This document shows positions 26,500 to 35,787 of a DNA stretch of 44,609 nucleotides, one piece after another; positions within the stretch are counted from its first letter, which is position 1; each line of letters starts with the position of its first letter. Position numbers and translations under genes: made by a program. The notes beneath the pieces are model-generated. The model worked only from the letters and a program-made list of their open reading frames with translations. It was not told the origin of the DNA and did not search any database. The stretch lies in the NCBI GenBank assembly GCA_022565805.1, contig JAIULZ010000016.1, forward strand, positions 1-44,609, written 5' to 3'. Source of the stretch: Balneolales bacterium. Lineage in GTDB: Bacteria > Bacteroidota > Rhodothermia > Balneolales > Cyclonatronaceae.

Positions 26500-27348
26500 A
26501 TGAGTGACCAACGAATTAAAACAGTTTCAGTTTTAGGATGCGGCTGGTTTGGCTTACCGCTTGCTGCGAGGCTTGTTCGCTCAGGTTTTTGGGTGAACGG
26601 ATCTACCACAACGCCCGAAAAAAGAGAAAAAATGAAGGCCACCGGGATTAACGACTACCTTATTCGCCTATCTCCCGGCGTGCGCGGCGAGCAGGATATT
26701 CATTCCTTTTTCGATACCGATTCGGTGATCATTAATATACCGCCAGGGCGAAACAGAGGTTCGGCTGCATCGGCCTACCGGCTAATGATCGATAACTTGC
26801 TTCCCTACCTAAAATCCTCGCCCGCTTCGCAGGTAATTTTTATTAGTTCAACATCGGTTTATCCCGATTTAAACCGGGTTGTTTACGAGCAGGATGCAGG
26901 GTGTGGCCAAATTTCGGAATCAGGGCAAATTATGCTGGATAGCGAAAATAAGCTACGCGACTGCCAAGAGTTTTCTACTACTATACTCCGCTTTGGCGGC
27001 CTATACGGAGACGAAAGACACCCGGCTAAATACCTAGCCGGACGCACCGGCCTGCCCAACCCGGATGCTCCTGTAAATCTTGTGCATTTGGAAGACTGTA
27101 TCCGCATTACAGAACGCATTCTAAGAATGAACCTGGGAGACGAAGTATTTAATGTTGTTTGTGATGAGCATCCCAACCGCAAAACCTATTATACCGAAAG
27201 CACCCGAAGATTAGGATTGGAAAAGCCCCAATTTGTAAATGATGAAGACAACACAGCATCTGTTTCCTGGAAGCAGGTTAGCAACAGAAACCTGAAAGAG
27301 AAAACAGGCTATCAGTTTAAGTTTAAATCGCCTTATGAGGGTTATTAA
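26500..27348 (+). CDS. NAD(P)-dependent epimerase/dehydratase-like protein
   Basis: A 282-residue Rossmann-fold protein. The nucleotide-binding start, VSVLGCGWFGLPLAARLV, is at about residues 10-27. FISSTSVYPD is the SDR-like Ser segment, and LRFGGLYGDERHP and LVHLEDCIRI are typical of extended SDR proteins of the YeeZ type. The usual catalytic Tyr-x3-Lys is not clear, so it may be an atypical member that binds a cofactor without standard epimerase chemistry. It stands alone, divergent from mrp; substrate unknown. Confidence 0.75.
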   Translation: MSDQRIKTVSVLGCGWFGLPLAARLVRSGFWVNGSTTTPEKREKMKATGINDYLIRLSPGVRGEQDIHSFFDTDSVIINIPPGRNRGSAASAYRLMIDNLLPYLKSSPASQVIFISSTSVYPDLNRVVYEQDAGCGQISESGQIMLDSENKLRDCQEFSTTILRFGGLYGDERHPAKYLAGRTGLPNPDAPVNLVHLEDCIRITERILRMNLGDEVFNVVCDEHPNRKTYYTESTRRLGLEKPQFVNDEDNTASVSWKQVSNRNLKEKTGYQFKFKSPYEGY

Positions 27349-27672
27349 TAATCCCTGCAATCTTATTCGATTTCTAAAGTCTAAGGGGTAATAGATACTT
27401 AACTTTCACAGTAGGAAATTGGTATGAACCAATAGCATAATTATTATTAAAATTAAGCTTCACATCCTTTTGTGAGACCAAAGGGTATCCAAAGACCGCG
27501 AGGCTGGAGAAAAGATACTGAAGGGGTATCGAATTAAGAACTACCCAAACTCAAGGAACAGGCAGAGACCAAATTATCAACCTAAAGAATAATTCGCCAA
27601 ATACTTCGAATAGTCGAATCGTGGCGCGGCAATTAACTGGACAATAACGACCAAAGCCGAAGACGCAGTATA
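27349..27672. other. Intergenic region between convergent genes
   Basis: 324 bp between two convergent genes. I see no strong terminator and no intact gene. Both strands have short open stretches broken by stops, which could be chance or a degraded gene. Confidence 0.5.
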
Positions 27673-28140
27673 CTACATTAAGCCTATAATGATAACATAG
27701 CGCGCTATCCGTAGAAACCAGACAATTGCTAAAAATGGCAGCAGTTTAAGACGGAATAAACCCGCCACTATGGTTAATGGATCACCGATCAGCGGTGCCC
27801 ACGACAATAGCATGCTCCACATCCCGTATTTATGAAACCAGAGCAAAGATTTGCGGCCCCACTTGGATGATCTTAGCTTTTCAGACATTTTGCCCGAAAA
27901 AAACCACCCCATACCATAGTTTAACAAACAGGCCAAACAGTTCCCGGCTGATGCCCATAGCAACACGGCCCAAGGATCCATCCCGGCCAGAATTGAAGCG
28001 ATAACGGCTGCTTCGGAGCTGAATGGCAGAATAGTGGCTGCAGCAAAAGCAGTAAGGAAAAGCGCAATATATGGCAATAAACCAAAGGCAAGCTCTTGCG
28101 CATCGATAACTTCACCCAAAATAAAGATAAAATCTGTCAT
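27673..28140 (-). CDS. YqaA/DedA-type membrane protein
   Basis: A 155-residue integral membrane protein of the YqaA subgroup of the DedA/SNARE-associated family. It has about four to five membrane segments, with the family blocks PFSSEAAVIASIL, WASAGNCLACLLNYGMGW, KYGMWSMLLSWAPLIGDPLT and VAGLFRLKLLPFL. DedA proteins are linked to phospholipid flipping and envelope homeostasis. Its ATG overlaps the MFS stop by 4 bp (ATGA), so the two are translationally coupled at the end of the haem gene train. Confidence 0.85.
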   Translation of the reverse strand: MTDFIFILGEVIDAQELAFGLLPYIALFLTAFAAATILPFSSEAAVIASILAGMDPWAVLLWASAGNCLACLLNYGMGWFFSGKMSEKLRSSKWGRKSLLWFHKYGMWSMLLSWAPLIGDPLTIVAGLFRLKLLPFLAIVWFLRIARYVIIIGLM

Positions 28141-29411
28141 GATGCTGATACTGCGGCCGCGCTTCGCGCATATACCAGCTTAATGCCAATCCAGATTGTA
28201 ATGCCGATTATCAGTGAGGTGAAAATGAACGGGATTTGTGCCGAAAATGTGAACAGAAAGCCGCCCCATGAAGGACCAATGGTTCTGCCAAGACCCGACA
28301 AGCCCTGTGCCGTGCCCATTACGGTTCCCATTCGGGCCGGGTCTGCTTCTTTGGATATAAGGCTGTTCATAGTTGGCAGGTTTAAACTGTGACCAACTGC
28401 CATTAATCCCAGAAAAAGGCTGAGCATGGTGATGCTCGTCGCAAAGCCAATCAACAGCATTCCGAGAGCCATCAAAATGTTGCCCGCAAGGAAAATCTTT
28501 TCTTCGCTGAACCATTTAGTGAGCGGCCTGATAAGCCCGCCCTGAATAATTACAGCAATTATGCCTATATAAAAGAACTGCATACTAACCTGCTGCACGT
28601 TCATATCAAGAACAGCTTCGCTAAACAGCGGAAAAGCGCTGTATAAATTAGACTGCCCAAAGGAAAGAATGAAGGCCGAAAATACCAGCAGGCCGAAAAA
28701 TGCAGTTCCCCCTTTTTTCTGATCCGATAGTTTTTTCCAGAATGCAGGGGTAAAAACACCGCCGGGCTTTAGTCTCCTGTCCATAGACTTGGCTTTTTCT
28801 TTATCTACGGTTTCTTCCAGCTTAAACCATACCATTAAAAAGCTGCAAAACGACAAGAATGCCGCAAAAAAGCCTGGAAGCGCAAACTTGTTTAACTCAA
28901 GCCAGTTTCCGAATGTCACAAATCCTGCTGATCGGAAAAACTCGCTAAAAGACGGATGAATGAGTCCTGCGGCTAAAACGGGCCCGAGTACGAATCCAAT
29001 CCCGAAGGCTGCACCGATAAGCCCCATACCTTTAGCGCGGTCTTCTTCTGTAGTTACATCTGCGATATAGGCCTGGGCGGTTGATATACTTCCCCCCATC
29101 ACTCCTGCAAGCAATCTTGAGAACAGTAGTACGGCCAAAGACCCGGCTAATCCAAATATGATGTAGGCCAGCATGCTTCCGATGGTACTCATCAGCATTA
29201 TAGGCCGGCGGCCAATCCGATCCGACAAGCTTCCCCAAATCGGGGAAAATATGAGCTGTGCAAACGAAAATATGCTGTAAAGTAAGCCGATAACTACGGC
29301 CGAAGCGCCAAATTCACTGCCATAAAATGGCAATAAAGGCAGCACGATACCGAAACCAATCAGGTCGATAAGTACAACAAAGAAAACCGTAAATAATCGC
29401 CCCTTTTTCAA
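28137..29411 (-). CDS. MFS transporter, TetA/Bcr-like
   Basis: A 424-residue major facilitator transporter with 12 predicted membrane segments. The DHA1-type motif A is in loop 2-3 (GSLSDRIGRRPIML), and the N terminus has VVLIDLIGFGIVLPLLPFY, as in TetA-like proteins. Motif C-like glycines occur in GAAFGIGFVLGPVLAAGL. It starts 12 bp after hemL and overlaps the YqaA-type gene by 4 bp, so it is probably part of the haem transcript. A porphyrin or drug substrate is possible, but the sequence does not show which. Confidence 0.9.
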   Translation of the reverse strand: MKKGRLFTVFFVVLIDLIGFGIVLPLLPFYGSEFGASAVVIGLLYSIFSFAQLIFSPIWGSLSDRIGRRPIMLMSTIGSMLAYIIFGLAGSLAVLLFSRLLAGVMGGSISTAQAYIADVTTEEDRAKGMGLIGAAFGIGFVLGPVLAAGLIHPSFSEFFRSAGFVTFGNWLELNKFALPGFFAAFLSFCSFLMVWFKLEETVDKEKAKSMDRRLKPGGVFTPAFWKKLSDQKKGGTAFFGLLVFSAFILSFGQSNLYSAFPLFSEAVLDMNVQQVSMQFFYIGIIAVIIQGGLIRPLTKWFSEEKIFLAGNILMALGMLLIGFATSITMLSLFLGLMAVGHSLNLPTMNSLISKEADPARMGTVMGTAQGLSGLGRTIGPSWGGFLFTFSAQIPFIFTSLIIGITIWIGIKLVYARSAAAVSAS

Positions 29412-29423
29412 ATGAAGGTCCGC

Positions 29424-30731
29424 CTATCCTACGTGTTCAAGTTTAGCTGCCATTTCCTCGGCCGTATCATCGGCTGCAGCTACGGTGGCGTCGAGATCTT
29501 CCTGCGATAAAGCATTTGAAAGAAAAAGGCTTTCATACGCAGAAGGCGGCAGATAGACTCCCCTTTTTAGCAAACCGTGGAAAAATGTACCAAAGAGTTC
29601 CGTATTTGTTCGGGCGCAGCTTTCAAAATTGTTTACTTCATTTTCACAAAAGAAAATACCGAGCATAGAGCCTACCCGGTTCATGGTATGAGGAATGGTG
29701 TGATGCTTAAACACCCGATGCAGCCACTCTTCGAGATGAGCAGTTTTAAGCTCGAGTTCTTTGTAAACAGATGGATTTTCGTTAAGATAACCAAGCAGTG
29801 CCAGACCGGCGTTCATGGCCAGCGGATTTCCCGATAGCGTACCAGCCTGATATACAGGACCTACCGGCGAAACCATATCCATAATTTCCTGCTTTCCACC
29901 ATAAGCGCCAACCGGAAGTCCGGCTCCGATAATTTTACCGAAGGTAACGAGATCGGCCTGCACGCCATAGAGTTCCTGCGCACCACCCCGGGCAACCCGG
30001 AAACCGCACATCACTTCATCAAAAATAAGCACGATGTTGTGCTTGTCGCACAGCTGTCTTAATCCGGCCAGAAAGCCATCATCCGGTGGAATGCAACCCA
30101 TATTCCCGGCAATTGGCTCTAAAATGATGGCCGCTATTTCTCCTTCGTTTTCTTCTGCGAGTCTGCGCACATCTTGAAGATCATTGAAGTTGGCAGTTAG
30201 CGTATCTTGTGCGGTACCTTTGGTAACACCTGGGCTGCTTGGAGTGCCGAAGGTCATGGCTCCGCTTCCAGCCTTAATGAGAAAGGAATCGCCGTGACCG
30301 TGATAATTTCCCTCGAATTTTATGATTTTATCTTTACCGGTATAACCACGGGCAACGCGAATGGCGCTCATGCATGCTTCTGTACCCGAATTAACCATCC
30401 GGATTTTTTCCAGACCCGGTACCATTTCAATAATTAGCTCTGCAAGCTCAATTTCTGCTTCGGTAGGCGCTCCAAAAGAGGTAGATTTCTCGGCTGCTTT
30501 TTTAACGGCTTCAATTACAGGTTCAAAAGCGTGCCCCATTATCATCGGGCCCCACGAGCCAACGTAATCTATGTACTTATTACCGTCTGCGTCGTATAAA
30601 TACGCACCCTTTGCTTTTTCAAAAAATATGGGGGTTCCACCTACGGCCTTAAACGCCCTTACCGGGCTATTGACCCCACCGGGAATAAATTTCTGGGCTC
30701 TGGCAAAAAGTTCACTGCTTTTATTAAACAT
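29424..30731 (-). CDS. hemL: Glutamate-1-semialdehyde 2,1-aminomutase
   Basis: A 435-residue PLP enzyme that makes 5-aminolevulinate from glutamate 1-semialdehyde, the second step of the C5 pathway. It starts [19 protein letters not shown]. The PLP lysine is Lys266 in [13 protein letters not shown], and [16 protein letters not shown] and FDEVMCGFR are further cofactor-site blocks. The length is standard. It follows hemB by 51 bp and precedes the MFS gene by 12 bp; its partner GluTR is encoded by hemA at 35788-37041. Confidence 0.98.
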   Translation of the reverse strand: MFNKSSELFARAQKFIPGGVNSPVRAFKAVGGTPIFFEKAKGAYLYDADGNKYIDYVGSWGPMIMGHAFEPVIEAVKKAAEKSTSFGAPTEAEIELAELIIEMVPGLEKIRMVNSGTEACMSAIRVARGYTGKDKIIKFEGNYHGHGDSFLIKAGSGAMTFGTPSSPGVTKGTAQDTLTANFNDLQDVRRLAEENEGEIAAIILEPIAGNMGCIPPDDGFLAGLRQLCDKHNIVLIFDEVMCGFRVARGGAQELYGVQADLVTFGKIIGAGLPVGAYGGKQEIMDMVSPVGPVYQAGTLSGNPLAMNAGLALLGYLNENPSVYKELELKTAHLEEWLHRVFKHHTIPHTMNRVGSMLGIFFCENEVNNFESCARTNTELFGTFFHGLLKRGVYLPPSAYESLFLSNALSQEDLDATVAAADDTAEEMAAKLEHVG

Positions 30732-30782
30732 ATTACTTGATCTGGTTAAAATACTTTTTCAGCTATTTATGATAGTTTGGCA

Positions 30783-31796
30783 TTAGCTGCCTGAAATAAT
30801 TCTGGCTGCATCTTTAGCAAAATAGGTCGCTATTAAGTCTGCACCGGCTCTTTTAAATGCGGTTAAGGTTTCAATTATTGCGGTATTCTCGTCTAAAAAA
30901 CCTTTCTCTGCCGCGGCTTTTATCATGGCATATTCTCCTGATACGTGATAAACAGATACCGGAACACTTACCGAATCCCGAACAGCGCGAACTACGTCTA
31001 AATAGGGTAAACCGGGCTTCACCATTATAATATCTGCGCCCTCCTGCTCATCCTGCTGACCTTCCCGGGTAGCTTCGCGAACGTTTGCCGGGTTCATTTG
31101 GTAGGTTTTCTTATCTCCAAAACCGGGGGCAGAATCCAACGCATCACGAAACGGACCATAAAAGCATGAGGCATATTTTGCGCTGTATGCCATTATCCCC
31201 ACGTGATAAAAACTCTCCACCTCCAGCGCTTTGCGAATCGCTCCAATACGGCCGTCCATCATATCGGATGGCGCAACCATATCGGCACCGGCTTTGGCGT
31301 GGGATACCGCCATTTTCTCGAGTACAGATACGGTTTCGTCATTTAGTATTTGTCCATCTTCCACAATACCATCGTGGCCATAGCTCGAATAGGGATCAAG
31401 CGCGATATCTGTCATCACATACATTTCGGGCAAGGCATTTTTGAGCTCTCTAATGGCGCGCTGCATTAAACCGTCGGGATTTATGGCCTCTGTTCCCTCG
31501 TTATCTTTAAGCTCGTCTTCTGCCTTAACAAAAAGAAGTACAGAACGAATGCCCGCTTCATATAACTCCTTCGCCTCACGAATCATCAGGTCGATACTCA
31601 TTCTCGCATAGCCAGGCATAGATGGTATTGGCTCATGCGTACTGTTTCCCCCGATTACAAAAAGAGGGGCAATAAACATGGATGGATGCAGGCGGTTTTC
31701 GGTAACCATTTCGCGGATTCCCTCCGTAACGCGTAGCCTTCTGCCTCTTACGTTTGGGAAAGAACCCGGTATGGCCGAAGATAGTCGAATACTCAT
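30783..31796 (-). CDS. hemB: Delta-aminolevulinic acid dehydratase (porphobilinogen synthase)
   Basis: A 337-residue enzyme that condenses two 5-aminolevulinates into porphobilinogen. The two active-site lysines are in AYSAKYASCFYGPFRDA and IIMVKPGLPYLD. At the metal site the sequence reads DIALDPYSSYGHDG rather than the cysteine-rich zinc site, which places it in the Mg-dependent, zinc-independent group. It heads the hemB-hemL part of the cluster. A 314-bp gap separates it from hemF, so it probably has its own promoter; a dyad at 31847-31862 lies 50 bp upstream of the start. Confidence 0.98.
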   Translation of the reverse strand: MSIRLSSAIPGSFPNVRGRRLRVTEGIREMVTENRLHPSMFIAPLFVIGGNSTHEPIPSMPGYARMSIDLMIREAKELYEAGIRSVLLFVKAEDELKDNEGTEAINPDGLMQRAIRELKNALPEMYVMTDIALDPYSSYGHDGIVEDGQILNDETVSVLEKMAVSHAKAGADMVAPSDMMDGRIGAIRKALEVESFYHVGIMAYSAKYASCFYGPFRDALDSAPGFGDKKTYQMNPANVREATREGQQDEQEGADIIMVKPGLPYLDVVRAVRDSVSVPVSVYHVSGEYAMIKAAAEKGFLDENTAIIETLTAFKRAGADLIATYFAKDAARIISGS

Positions 31797-32110
31797 AACG
31801 ATTAAATTTTATTGAACAGCTTAACTAAACAAGATAAAGACTAAAAGCTCACATGTGTGAGCATTTACCTAAACCGCTCCGATTCAAGATAATTTTAAGA
31901 AGCTTACACACAGCCAACACAAACTTTATCGAAACCGATTTAGGGTGATAAGTCTGCACAGATATAACTCTATAACTTCAATTTTCCAAAATACAACTTT
32001 GCTGTAAAGATGATGTGAATCCCCTTATAAAACAAGCTTATTGAGGCTCGCTTTATCATTCGGTATCAAACAGACGCAGATATAGAGTTCAAAGCTAAAT
32101 TAATGCGTGT
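31797..32110. other. Gap between hemF and hemB
   Basis: 314 bp without a gene, splitting the haem cluster into two probable transcription units. It holds the dyad at 31847-31862. No clear terminator for the hemF end is seen. Confidence 0.5.
31847..31862. promoter_or_regulatory. Dyad upstream of hemB (candidate operator)
   Basis: Perfect inverted repeat GCTCACA-TG-TGTGAGC, with an inner CACATGTG palindrome, 50 bp before the hemB start. It contains the TCACA/TGTGA half-sites of CRP-type boxes but in inside-out order. A regulatory role is inference. Confidence 0.4.
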
Positions 32111-33031
32111 TTAAACCCAGTTTACGGGGTTTTGCAATACCTTTACCAAGTTTTCTTCTCTGCTACCGGGCTTGGGATGGAAATCATAGTCCCATCGAGT
32201 AACCGGGGGCAAACTCATTAGTATAGATTCGATTCGCCCGTTGGTTTTTAAACCAAACAGAGTTCCTCTGTCGTGCACCAGGTTAAACTCTACATATCGA
32301 CCTCTTCTAATTTCCTGCCAGTATTTTTGATCTTTCGTGAAGGAAAGATTTTGCCTTTTATCTACTATTGGCAAATAGGCAGAGATAAATGAATTCCCGC
32401 AATTTTGGACCATTTCAAACCAATTCTCCAGCGTTTTGCCATCGTTTTCTTCTCTCAGATAATCAAAGAAAATGCCTCCAATTCCCCTTGCTTCGTTGCG
32501 ATGAGCATTATGAAAATAGCGATCGCAGGCCTCTTTATATTCAGGATAAAGCCGGCGGTCGGTTGTATCCAGCGCATCTTTGTGAACTCTGTGAAAATGT
32601 CTTGCGTCTTCTTCAAATAAGTAATACGGCGTAAGGTCTGCGCCTCCCCCAAACCAGCTGTCTGTAGCGGATTCGCCCGGCTCATCGTAGAGTTCGAACA
32701 TTCTGTAATTGGCGTGTACCGTTGGAACCATCGGACTATATGGATGAAGAACCAGCGAAATACCCGCGGCAAAGAAATGTCCCTGATCAACCTTAAAACG
32801 CTGCTTGATTAAATCCGGAAGCTCGCCATGCACCACCGAGCAGTTCACCCCGCCTTTTTCGAACACTTTACCCTTTTCAATTACACGAGTTCGCCCACCA
32901 CCGCCGCCTTCACGCTCCCAGAGATCTTCACGGAACTCAGACTTACCATCCATTCGGGATACAGCTTCACATATTTCATCCTGAAGGGCGTAGATAAACC
33001 GGCAAAACCGATCTTTTAAAAGTTCTGACAT
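32111..33031 (-). CDS. hemF: Coproporphyrinogen III oxidase, oxygen-dependent
   Basis: A 306-residue HemF that converts coproporphyrinogen III to protoporphyrinogen IX with O2. Family blocks are GGGGRTRVIEKGKVFEKGGVN in part, MVPTVHANYRMFEL, WFGGGADLTPYYLFEEDARHFH in part, RNEARGIGGIFFDYL and GRYVEFNLVHDRGTLFGL. The length is typical. It lies 15 bp after hemE, the last gene of the hemH-hemF run. Choice of HemF implies haem synthesis with oxygen present. Confidence 0.98.
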   Translation of the reverse strand: MSELLKDRFCRFIYALQDEICEAVSRMDGKSEFREDLWEREGGGGGRTRVIEKGKVFEKGGVNCSVVHGELPDLIKQRFKVDQGHFFAAGISLVLHPYSPMVPTVHANYRMFELYDEPGESATDSWFGGGADLTPYYLFEEDARHFHRVHKDALDTTDRRLYPEYKEACDRYFHNAHRNEARGIGGIFFDYLREENDGKTLENWFEMVQNCGNSFISAYLPIVDKRQNLSFTKDQKYWQEIRRGRYVEFNLVHDRGTLFGLKTNGRIESILMSLPPVTRWDYDFHPKPGSREENLVKVLQNPVNWV

Positions 33032-33046
33032 AAAAGTTTTAATAGT

Positions 33047-34102
33047 TTATTTATTTTCTGAGGGCTCCCAGAATTTTACCGCATCAAAGAATGCCCGCGC
33101 ATGATCTACCGGCACAAATGGTAAAATACCGTGACCCAAATTGGCAATATACTTTTTTGATCCAAACCGATCTATCATCCGATGTACACTTTTGGTGATT
33201 ACATCGGGTGATGCAAGCAGCTTCGACGGATCAAAATTTCCCTGTAGCGTAATATCGTTGCGCGTGGCCACTCTTGCATATTCCGGCGTAATGCACCAGT
33301 CTACCCCCAATGCGGCGGCTTTTGTGCGATAACTTATCGCTTCGAGCGCGTACCAGCTGCCTTTTGGATACAGAATAACCGGCGCTTCGGTTATCGCGTT
33401 ACAGATCTCTATCAAGTAGGGAAACGCTATTTCGTTGAAATCTTCGGGCGAGAGCAGACCGCTCCAAGAGTCAAATACCTGCACGATTTGCGCACCGGCC
33501 GCAATCTGAGCCTTAAGATATGCGATTGTTGTCTGCGTTATCACCGATAGTATATGCTTGCTTGCTTCGGGATGCTGCCAGTAAAAGGCCTTTGCTCTTG
33601 AAAAGTCTTTCGATCCTTTCCCTTCAATCAGGTAGCAAAACAGCGTCCACGGAGCGCCGGCAAAGCCGATCAAAGCAGCTTCGCCCTGCAGCGCGTGTCG
33701 TGTTAGGGTAAGAGCTTCCATCACATAGTGAAGCCGGTCGTGTACATCGGGAACGCGCAAAGCAAATGCCTGTTCGGGCGTAGAAACAGGGTTCGGAATA
33801 CGCGGACCTTCACCCGGGTTTAGCGTAACCTCAATTCCTATTGCCTGCAGTACCACAAGAATATCGGAGAAAATAATGGCCGCATCCGGGCTGAATCTCC
33901 TTATGGGCTGCATCGTAATTTCACAGGCAAGATCAGGCGTTTCTACCCGCTCAAAAAATGTATACTTGCCCCGAAGCTCCATGTACTCGGGTAAATAGCG
34001 CCCGGCCTGCCTCATCATCCAAACCGGTGGTCTTGGCACATCTTCACCCTTAAGGGCTTTAAGCATCAGGTCATTTTTCAGGATGGGGAAATTTGTACTC
34101 AT
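33047..34102 (-). CDS. hemE: Uroporphyrinogen decarboxylase
   Basis: A 351-residue HemE that removes four carboxyl groups from uroporphyrinogen III. The N-terminal signature PPVWMMRQAGRYLPEY contains the substrate-binding Arg residues. Others are FSDILVVLQAIGIEV, GFAGAPWTLFCYLIEG and FDSWSGLLSPEDF, and GHGILPFVP lies near the C terminus. The length is standard. It lies between hemD and hemF, with 21- and 15-bp spacers. Confidence 0.98.
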   Translation of the reverse strand: MSTNFPILKNDLMLKALKGEDVPRPPVWMMRQAGRYLPEYMELRGKYTFFERVETPDLACEITMQPIRRFSPDAAIIFSDILVVLQAIGIEVTLNPGEGPRIPNPVSTPEQAFALRVPDVHDRLHYVMEALTLTRHALQGEAALIGFAGAPWTLFCYLIEGKGSKDFSRAKAFYWQHPEASKHILSVITQTTIAYLKAQIAAGAQIVQVFDSWSGLLSPEDFNEIAFPYLIEICNAITEAPVILYPKGSWYALEAISYRTKAAALGVDWCITPEYARVATRNDITLQGNFDPSKLLASPDVITKSVHRMIDRFGSKKYIANLGHGILPFVPVDHARAFFDAVKFWEPSENK

Positions 34103-34123
34103 ATTATGATCTCAATTCGTGAT

Positions 34124-34855
34124 TTAATGATAACCGGCTATACTTTCTAATAATTCTATTACACCCTCCAAAGATGCTTGTTCGCAAATCAACGGGTTTT
34201 CGTAGCCCGCATCGCGCAGGGCTGAAGCCGTTGTTTCGCCTATGGCGCAAATTTTGGCGCTTTCCGGTATTTTCATTCCGGAATAATTGAGTGCCGATAC
34301 AGCGCTCGGGCTAAAAAAAACAGCGGCTGCAAATTGCTCTCGGGGTATGGTGGCTTTTTTATTTATGATGGTTTCATAAGCCGTAACGGGTACATAGATA
34401 TGGCCATAGCTTCGGAGAATTTCACCCGTTTCATTTCTTTTAATTGATGAGCAAAGATGCAATATACGGGCTGGAGTCTTAAGCTTTTCTGCGATGAGCT
34501 CAGCAACGGATGCTCCATTTTCCGCTTTTCCGGGCCATTCGCTCATTATTTTATTTTCTTCAAGACGTAATGCCGTTTGGTGGCCAACTGAAAATACAGG
34601 AATATTTTCGAAAAGATTGGGCTGCTTTACTTTGCAGGCAAGATAGGCGTCTACAGCGTTTTTACTTGTAAAGAGAAGTGCTTGCGGAGCTTCGGCCTTA
34701 CTAAGCTCCTGAAGCAGATCTCCGGCTAACCGTATTGTAACTTCAATTAGCGGATGTACTATAGGTTCGACACCCCGGCTACGACAATACGAAATCTCAT
34801 CATCCTTTAGCTGCTTTGTAAACCAAACCGAAATAGTACCTTTTTCCCGGAGCAC
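34124..34855 (-). CDS. hemD: Uroporphyrinogen-III synthase
   Basis: A 243-residue HemD that closes and inverts ring D of hydroxymethylbilane to give uroporphyrinogen III. The family is poorly conserved. The visible marks are LLFTSKNAVDAYL in the first domain, FSVGHQTALRLEE, and AAVFFSPSAVSALN with AKICAIGETTASALRDAGY in the second. It starts 6 bp after hemC, the usual neighbour, which makes the call firm. Confidence 0.93.
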   Translation of the reverse strand: MLREKGTISVWFTKQLKDDEISYCRSRGVEPIVHPLIEVTIRLAGDLLQELSKAEAPQALLFTSKNAVDAYLACKVKQPNLFENIPVFSVGHQTALRLEENKIMSEWPGKAENGASVAELIAEKLKTPARILHLCSSIKRNETGEILRSYGHIYVPVTAYETIINKKATIPREQFAAAVFFSPSAVSALNYSGMKIPESAKICAIGETTASALRDAGYENPLICEQASLEGVIELLESIAGYH

Positions 34856-34861
34856 AAGCTT

Positions 34862-35782
34862 TTACTGCTCCCTTCTTATTTCTGAAAGAATGTCCATTAC
34901 AGCTTCTCTTTCCATCATAGCCTCTGCGGCGCGGTCTCCAAGAGCTGCGCTCTGCTCTACGGGAATAAACATTTTAATCTCTTCTCTAATGCTTCCATCC
35001 AAAGAGGTCATCAAGCCGTGAAAATGTATTGAATCGCCTTCTATGCGCGCGAAAGCACCAAGCGGTGCCGAACAGCCTCCTTCAAGAACCTGCAGGAAAC
35101 GCCGCTCGGTTTTAGTGCAAAGAGCAGTTTCTGAGTGATGCAAAAGTTGAAGCACCCGTATAATTGCTTTGTCGGCAGAGCGGCACATTACGGCAACGGC
35201 TCCCTGCGCAGGAGCTGGCACCATCCAGTCTAAATAAGCGCTTATTTCTCCCTCGAGCCCGACTCTTTTAAGCCCGGCAGCGGCAAAAATAGCGCCGTGC
35301 CAGTTGTTTTCACGAATTTTGCGAAGCCTTGTTTGCACATTGCCTCTTATATCGGTGAGGCGATGACCGGGAAAACGATTAAGCCACTGTCCACCACGTC
35401 TGTGGCTGCTTGTAGCGATTACGCAGTCTTCGCCCTCAGGGATTCCGCTACCTGATTTAGCTACAAAAACATCACGGGGATCTTCACGCTCCAGAATCGA
35501 GCAAACCTCAAGACCTTCGGGCAGCCTGGTAGGAATATCTTTAAAAGAATGGACGGCAATATCTATTTCACCAGCAAGAAGGGCATCATCCAGCGCTTTT
35601 GTGAAAACACCTTTGCCTCCCATTAGCGGAAGCGGCGTATCCAGAACACGGTCGCCCTCTGTTTTTATGAACACAAGCTCGGTTATAAAGCCGTTGCTCT
35701 TTAGTTTAGCGGCTACGTGTTCTGCCTGCCAGGTTGCGAGTACGCTGTCTCTCGTACCTATTTTAATTATTTTAAATGCCAT
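34862..35782 (-). CDS. hemC: Porphobilinogen deaminase (hydroxymethylbilane synthase)
   Basis: A 306-residue HemC that links four porphobilinogens. It starts IKIGTRDSVLATWQAEHV. The dipyrromethane cofactor is carried by Cys237 in LEGGCSAPLGAFA. The catalytic Asp region is AVHSFKDIPT, with ATSSHRRGGQWL after it. The gap to hemA is only 5 bp and to hemD 6 bp, so all three are one operon. Confidence 0.98.
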   Translation of the reverse strand: MAFKIIKIGTRDSVLATWQAEHVAAKLKSNGFITELVFIKTEGDRVLDTPLPLMGGKGVFTKALDDALLAGEIDIAVHSFKDIPTRLPEGLEVCSILEREDPRDVFVAKSGSGIPEGEDCVIATSSHRRGGQWLNRFPGHRLTDIRGNVQTRLRKIRENNWHGAIFAAAGLKRVGLEGEISAYLDWMVPAPAQGAVAVMCRSADKAIIRVLQLLHHSETALCTKTERRFLQVLEGGCSAPLGAFARIEGDSIHFHGLMTSLDGSIREEIKMFIPVEQSAALGDRAAEAMMEREAVMDILSEIRREQ

Positions 35783-35787
35783 TGCAG

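Noticed and set aside
27349-27672. Degraded gene between the epimerase-like gene and the yqaA-type gene
   Set aside because: Open stretches on both strands are short and broken by stops, and none resembles a family I know; left as intergenic.
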